This document shows, in pieces, positions 59,133 through 64,000 of a stretch of DNA of 64,000 bases. Both the position numbers and the translations under genes were made by a program. Location of the stretch: the NCBI GenBank assembly GCA_028866995.1, contig JAGWHD010000001.1, positions 247,218-311,217 of the forward strand, given 5' to 3'. The notes beneath the pieces are model-generated. The model was not told the DNA's origin. It did no database searches and saw only the letters and a program-made list of their open reading frames with translations. How positions within the stretch are numbered: the stretch's first letter is position 1; each line of letters begins with the position of its first letter. The stretch comes from Microcaldota archaeon. Its GTDB lineage: Archaea; Micrarchaeota; Micrarchaeia; Micrarchaeales; CABMGC01.

Positions 59133-59822
59133 GTGAAGAGGAAGTCAAAACCGAAGAGAGGCAGGGCCGCAAGCAGGCCGAAGAGGGCGGGCAAGGTGCG
59201 CGAGAAGGTCCTTTTTGAGGTTCCTCACTATCCGCAGACAGAGGAGTTCACGAGCTCTGCGGCTTGCGCGATGATGGTTCTCAAGTATCTAAATCCTAAT
59301 TTCAGGCTGAAGAAGGAGCAGGAGTACGACATATGGCAGGAAGCTGTCAACGGAAGCGTGTGGCACGGCTCGAAGTACGGGCTCGCATACGCGCTTGCGA
59401 AGAGAGGGGCAAAGGCCAACATAGTAAGCAACACCAAGGACGAGGGCTACGACAGGAAGCTCGCCGTTTACGAGAACGTCAACCTGGACACGCTCACCGC
59501 ATCTTTCAACGAGATAAGGCAGAAGTCTCAGGACATGGAGATAGGGGAGGACTACGGCAACGCCTCGATAAACTCGGTAAGGAAGACCCTGTCGGGGAAC
59601 CAGATACCGATAGTGCTCATAGACGCGAACGCGATAAATCCTTATCTGGAGTCTTCACCGCACTGGGTCGTAGTCAAGGGATACGACAAGGATGCGTTCT
59701 ACATAAACGATCCCTATTCGGACAGCACCGTGACACTGGATGCAGATGCATTCAAGTCTGCGCTCGGCTATGACAACGACTTCCACATGATAGTCGTAGG
59801 ATCTAAGCCTAGGAAGAGATAG
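59133..59822 (+). CDS. C39-like papain-fold peptidase family protein (GTG start)
   Basis: VPHYPQTEEFTSSAACAMMVLKYL...SSPHWVVVKGYDKDAFYINDP. Confidence 0.75.
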   Translation: MKRKSKPKRGRAASRPKRAGKVREKVLFEVPHYPQTEEFTSSAACAMMVLKYLNPNFRLKKEQEYDIWQEAVNGSVWHGSKYGLAYALAKRGAKANIVSNTKDEGYDRKLAVYENVNLDTLTASFNEIRQKSQDMEIGEDYGNASINSVRKTLSGNQIPIVLIDANAINPYLESSPHWVVVKGYDKDAFYINDPYSDSTVTLDADAFKSALGYDNDFHMIVVGSKPRKR

Positions 59823-59850
59823 CCATTCTTTTTGTTGCAGAAAAAACAAT

Positions 59851-59905
59851 GCATAGCGTACGCTAGCATGATATCTGCTTATCTAGAACGAACTGTGCGC
59901 TATGC
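59851..59905. repeat. Inverted repeat between convergent genes
   Basis: GCATAGCGTAC (59851) and GTGCGCTATGC (ends 59905); 11 pairs with one G:U. Confidence 0.6.
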
Positions 59906-59906
59906 C

Positions 59907-60269
59907 TTATCTCCTTGAGAGCATGCCCTTCAGCAGCGAGCTTACGAGCCTTGCCCTGTCCGATGACGGCCTCTTGTACACAGACATGGGCGTCTTAGAC
60001 CTTATGCCGTTGTAGCAGGCCACGCACATTACCCTCTTGCTGACCACTCCTGAGCGGACGTAGCTGTCCCTGTCCTGGACATACCTTGGAGGCACTATCT
60101 TTACCTCGCCGTCCTTCATGGACCTGTCGCATGACACGCAGCTGTTCTCTATGAGATAGATCAGGTCCTTGGCTTCAGTCTCGTCCACGCAGTGCTCCAG
60201 CCCGTCGGACTGGGACACCTTCCTTGCAAACCCCCTTCTCTCCTCAAAATCCATGCACTCTACATCCAT
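59907..60269 (-). CDS. Hypothetical zinc-ribbon-like protein
   Basis: CVSCDRS...CVACYN cysteine pairs. Confidence 0.5.
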   Translation of the reverse strand: MDVECMDFEERRGFARKVSQSDGLEHCVDETEAKDLIYLIENSCVSCDRSMKDGEVKIVPPRYVQDRDSYVRSGVVSKRVMCVACYNGIRSKTPMSVYKRPSSDRARLVSSLLKGMLSRR

Positions 60270-60414
60270 GCACTATCCCCTCTTACAGATGGGAACTACC
60301 CCACCCTCCCCGATAAGTAATATATAAGGGCTCATATATATAGGTTTCGCATGCGCGGTGACGCGTTTTAGGCTTAAATGTAATATTCTTACACAATCAA
60401 GGTGCGATGCGCTG

Positions 60415-61281
60415 ATGGACTACCTGCTGGCGATAGGGGGCAATGCTGTTTCAGACGACAGGGTGCCGGAAGGGCTATGCAGGCAGATAGTGGAGCTTCA
60501 CAGGAAGGGCATAGGCCTTGTAATAACCCATGGCAACGGGCCGCAGGTAGGTGAGCTCTCGATGAAGTTCAAGGGGAGGAGCCTTGCGGCGCTGACCGCG
60601 GAGACCGAGACTGCACTAGGGATGGCCATAGAGGAGGGCATACAGGACGCTGCGGAGAGCATGCGCATCAGGAGCCCGAGGACTGTGATAGTTCCTACCA
60701 GGGTCGTGGTGGACAGGAAGAGCGCTGAATTCAGGAGGCCTACAAAGCCCATTGGGAGCTTCGTGGATGCGAAAGAGGCGATGAGCCTCAGAAAAAGGGG
60801 ATTTGCAGTAAAGAGACTGGCAAACGGCTACAGGAGGGTGGTGCCGTCGCCAAAACCCGAGAAGGTGGTGGACATAGATGTCATAAGGCGCTTCCTGCAT
60901 ATGGGGTACATAGTCATAGCCGGAGGAGGCGGGGGCATAGCCGTAGACGATGAGCTCAGGTATGTTGATGCGGTCATAGACAAGGACAGGACATCGGCCA
61001 TGATTGCGGAGGTGATGGGGGCAAAGAGGCTTTACATGCTTACGAACGTCGACGGAGCATACCTTGGTTTCGGTAGGAAGAACCAGAAGCTCATAACGGC
61101 CATCAAGGCCGAAGCGATCAGGAGGCATGTGAAGAGCTTCGAGGAGGGCAGCATGAGGCCGAAGGTCGAGGCTGCGGTTGAGTTCGTCAAGGGGAGGAAG
61201 GGGCGCATTGCGGTTATAGGGAATCTTCGCAAGGCGGATGCGGTAATGGCGCTAAAGGGCTGTACGGTCATACGGAGCTAG
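60415..61281 (+). CDS. arcC: Carbamate kinase
   Basis: LLAIGGNAV, VITHGNGPQVGELSMK, VIAGGGGGIAV, DKDRTSAMIAE. Confidence 0.92.
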   Translation: MDYLLAIGGNAVSDDRVPEGLCRQIVELHRKGIGLVITHGNGPQVGELSMKFKGRSLAALTAETETALGMAIEEGIQDAAESMRIRSPRTVIVPTRVVVDRKSAEFRRPTKPIGSFVDAKEAMSLRKRGFAVKRLANGYRRVVPSPKPEKVVDIDVIRRFLHMGYIVIAGGGGGIAVDDELRYVDAVIDKDRTSAMIAEVMGAKRLYMLTNVDGAYLGFGRKNQKLITAIKAEAIRRHVKSFEEGSMRPKVEAAVEFVKGRKGRIAVIGNLRKADAVMALKGCTVIRS

Positions 61282-62362
61282 CCTTCACAGCCTTTATTAC
61301 ATCCTCTACCGAGCCGCTGATCTTGATAGCGTCCTTGTCGAACTGCGTGCGCGTTGCGGACAGCTTCCTTTTGATGAGCGCCGTTCTTACCTTCTCTGGA
61401 GATACCGAGGTGGTGTTGAGCGACTTTGTTATCCTCGGAATGGAATAGAAGAATGGAATGTCGAGTTCGTTGTATATCGTCTCAAGCTCCTTCTGGCCTT
61501 CATAGGGGCTTTTCATCAGTTTCAGCATGCCTGCTATGAACTCCTTCGACAGCAGGTTGCCTAGCCACATGGGGCCGTAGAACTCGGTGGACTTTGAACA
61601 GTATGCGCACTTCTCATTTAGTCTTGGTGCTATGCCCTTCGAATATGAGAAGCTCCTGCAGTTTCCGCAGAATGTAGCAAAGCCGTTCTCTTTTGCTGAT
61701 GCCAACGCCTCCTTGGCGCCAGCATGCAGCCTGACGAAGACGCGCATGTAATGCATGTCAGAGACGCTCAGCAACGGCTCTATTCCGAAGTTGAACAGCG
61801 CCGCATTCCTAGATATGAAGTTCAGTAGTATGCGCACGCCAGATTCCTTGCAGAGCTCGTTGTGTATGGGCCTCGAGCCGTATGTCTTGATGCATGCTGC
61901 TTCATGGGCGCCGCACAGGACAGCAGTATCAGTAGCAGTCACCATGAGCACCGCGTTGTTGTTCGCTATCTTCAATATGTCGAATACGTGCGGCGACGGG
62001 GTCCCGAACGGGTCAAGGTCTATTATGTCGAACCTTTCTGCAGTGGTATTGGCGAACTCCTGTATGCTCTTGTTGAGGATCTTGATCTTGACCTTGTTTG
62101 CCGCTATGTTCTTGCGCATGCTGTTGTAAGCGCTCTTGTTCATGTCCAGTGCAGTTATCTCCCTTATCCCCGCTTCCTTCGCGTACCTTATCGCCCTGAT
62201 GCCAGTGGCTGCGGTGCAGTCGAGCAGCCTCGCCTTCTTGTTGCCGAGCGCTTTGGCAAACAGCACCGACATGTCCCTCAGCTTTCTCATCTTGGGGTTG
62301 AAGAAGACCTTATCCCCTGCGCGTATTGCCGCCTTGCCTTCCCTTATCTGGTCCATGCTCAT
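61268..62362 (-). CDS. trm1: tRNA (guanine(26)-N2)-dimethyltransferase Trm1
   Basis: LLDCTAATGIRAIRYA, DIIDLDPFGTPSPHV, zinc-binding CGNCRSF...CAYC. Confidence 0.95.
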   Translation of the reverse strand: MSMDQIREGKAAIRAGDKVFFNPKMRKLRDMSVLFAKALGNKKARLLDCTAATGIRAIRYAKEAGIREITALDMNKSAYNSMRKNIAANKVKIKILNKSIQEFANTTAERFDIIDLDPFGTPSPHVFDILKIANNNAVLMVTATDTAVLCGAHEAACIKTYGSRPIHNELCKESGVRILLNFISRNAALFNFGIEPLLSVSDMHYMRVFVRLHAGAKEALASAKENGFATFCGNCRSFSYSKGIAPRLNEKCAYCSKSTEFYGPMWLGNLLSKEFIAGMLKLMKSPYEGQKELETIYNELDIPFFYSIPRITKSLNTTSVSPEKVRTALIKRKLSATRTQFDKDAIKISGSVEDVIKAVKASSV

Positions 62363-62589
62363 CCTTTTGTCTTCAGGATCGCATCGAGGAGGCCGTGCGC
62401 GTAGGCGATGCTGGAGAATGATGTGTAGTAGTCCTTCTTCTCCAGCCAGCTGCCAGCATCCTTTGCGTACATCTTCGCAAGCTCTACGACTTCGTCCTCC
62501 CTCGCACTGAGCTTGCTCTTATCCACCTTCTTTATGTTATCCGAGAAGATGCCGATGTCCTTCTTTATCCTGTCTTCTATTTCCATCAA
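62359..62589 (-). CDS. DUF357-like protein
   Basis: Short helical protein, SFSSIAYAHGLLDA motif; overlaps trm1 start. Confidence 0.75.
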   Translation of the reverse strand: MMEIEDRIKKDIGIFSDNIKKVDKSKLSAREDEVVELAKMYAKDAGSWLEKKDYYTSFSSIAYAHGLLDAILKTKG

Positions 62590-62639
62590 GAACCACTACT
62601 GGGCAACGATTATAATTAAGTACATCTCTTATTTAATTT

Positions 62640-63512
62640 ATGATAGCAGAGGGAAAACTCCAGTCGGCGATGGAATACCTCATGACTTACGGCTGGGCGA
62701 TTCTCGCAATCGCGATAGTCATGGTATCGCTTTATTCTCTGGGCATATTCAACGCAGGCAACCTGACCCCGACAGCTGCTCCAGGTTCGTGCGAAGTTGT
62801 GAGAACAGTTGCCCAAACTTCGTTTGCTGGACAGTGTGGAAACTTGATTCCGAAGTACGTTGGCGTCTTCCTGAATCCTAAAAACGCATATGTGACTTTG
62901 AGCAAGGGTATGAACCTGACAGGTAGCTTCACGGTATCGATGTGGACAGAGTTTGGGCTGCCAATAACCTCGCATTATTATAATCTGATTGGCGGTGCAC
63001 AGTCCAACACAAGCAAAGCCGCATTGCAGGTGTCAATGGTACCGACCTCTGACACCTCTCTCACGGCGCAGATCTGGGTTGGAATAGGCGTGGGGAGCTC
63101 TAACTGCGCCTTTCAAACAGGGCAGTTCGATAACAAATGGCATAACGTGGTAGTTACCTACAACGGGACCTACATCACGTTATACGTAGACAAACAGTAC
63201 ATAGCTAACAGGAACTGCGCAGGCCCATATGACACGCCGCTTAAGTATATAGCAAAAGGCGGATGGAACAATGTCTTCAATGGCACCATGTCAAACGTCC
63301 AGATATACAACGCCTCTCTTGACACCGCTTCGATAGTTGCCCTTTACCAGGAAGGAATTGGAGGCGCGCCAATCGATGTCAAGCACTTGATGGGATGGTG
63401 GCCTCTGAACGGTAACGCGAACGACTATTCAGGCAACAACAACCAGGGAACGCAGACGAACGTAAACTGGAATGCGAACTGGCAGAGCGGATACGCAGCG
63501 CCGAAGAGCTAG
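62640..63512 (+). CDS. Pilin-like protein with class III signal peptide and LamG-like C-terminal domain (second copy)
   Basis: LQSAMEYLMTYGWAILAIAIVMVSLYSLGIFNAGNLTPTAAPGSC...FNGTMSNVQIYNASLDTASIVALYQEGIGGAPIDV. Confidence 0.8.
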   Translation: MIAEGKLQSAMEYLMTYGWAILAIAIVMVSLYSLGIFNAGNLTPTAAPGSCEVVRTVAQTSFAGQCGNLIPKYVGVFLNPKNAYVTLSKGMNLTGSFTVSMWTEFGLPITSHYYNLIGGAQSNTSKAALQVSMVPTSDTSLTAQIWVGIGVGSSNCAFQTGQFDNKWHNVVVTYNGTYITLYVDKQYIANRNCAGPYDTPLKYIAKGGWNNVFNGTMSNVQIYNASLDTASIVALYQEGIGGAPIDVKHLMGWWPLNGNANDYSGNNNQGTQTNVNWNANWQSGYAAPKS

Positions 63513-63513
63513 A

Positions 63514-64000
63514 TCACTCTTCCATGTAAGGAGCAAGGAAGTAGGCGATGTCGGCTTCTCCTATCTTGTAGGTCATCTTCATCGGCTCGTTAGACTTCAG
63601 GTCTATCAAGACGCTGTTGCCTACCGGGCATGACTTGACCATGTTGTCCATGAACTCGAGGTTGAAGACAGCGTCTGCGCTCTTGCTCGCGTCTATCTTC
63701 TTTATGACCTCACCGTTCTTGTCGTGCAGCGCCTCCAGTTCTCCAGAGTCTCCCCTTGCGCTGACGCCGAACTGGTCCTTGGTTGCCTTGAACGCGATGT
63801 ATGAGGAGATCAGCCCCGCGTCCTTGATTATCTCCTTGAGCTGGTCGCCGCTTATCTCGACGTGGGCCTCGAAATCGACGTTGGGCTCCTTCTCCACGCT
63901 CTTCTTGACATCTATCATCTGGAGCTTGTACCTCCTCCTGCTTGATGGGCTTATGAACTCGAGCGAGAGCTTGTTGTCGGAGTCCTTCATGACAAGCGCC
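63514..64000 (-). CDS. pcn: PCNA sliding clamp, C-terminal part (start lies beyond window)
   Basis: KLSLEFISPSSRRRYKLQMIDV...AHVEISGDQLKEIIKDA...YKIGEADIAYFLAPYMEE. Confidence 0.9.
   Translation of the reverse strand, partial: ALVMKDSDNKLSLEFISPSSRRRYKLQMIDVKKSVEKEPNVDFEAHVEISGDQLKEIIKDAGLISSYIAFKATKDQFGVSARGDSGELEALHDKNGEVIKKIDASKSADAVFNLEFMDNMVKSCPVGNSVLIDLKSNEPMKMTYKIGEADIAYFLAPYMEE

Noticed and set aside
1-64000. CRISPR arrays, cas genes, transposases or integrases
   Set aside because: No regularly spaced repeats and no ORF with recognisable Cas, transposase or integrase motifs found by eye

Overview
The window is a gene-dense archaeal chromosome segment. Gene content (archaeal ribosomal proteins L10e and L40e, fibrillarin, Nop5, Dph2, Trm1, RtcB, aLhr-type helicase, PCNA) and QSAMEYLMTYGWAI class III signal peptides fit a DPANN archaeon, possibly Micrarchaeota/ARMAN-like (inference). 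I see no CRISPR array, rRNA operon, or intact transposon. Supported features include about 65 CDSs and four tRNAs: Pro(TGG), Trp(CCA) with a 68-nt anticodon-loop intron, Gln(TTG), and Leu(CAA) with an apparent 13-nt T-loop insertion shaped like a BHB intron. The most notable items are: the T-loop intron next to rtcB; a KaiC-like ATPase with two tandem V4R-like proteins beside a class I terpene-synthase-like gene (DDLVD and NLLGTYPRE motifs); a Ni-superoxide dismutase/SodX maturation pair; pilin-like proteins carrying LamG-like domains; a Tes/MJ0619-like radical SAM enzyme with a Cys/Gly-rich tail; a two-component locus with a wHTH-REC-degenerate-GGDEF regulator; an AT-rich membrane-gene island abutting the tRNA-Trp 3' end; a Nop5 that seems to lack its N-terminal fibrillarin-binding domain and an ATG start; and a perfect G-quadruplex motif framed by an inverted repeat. 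All family calls come from reading motifs by eye; no database search was run.
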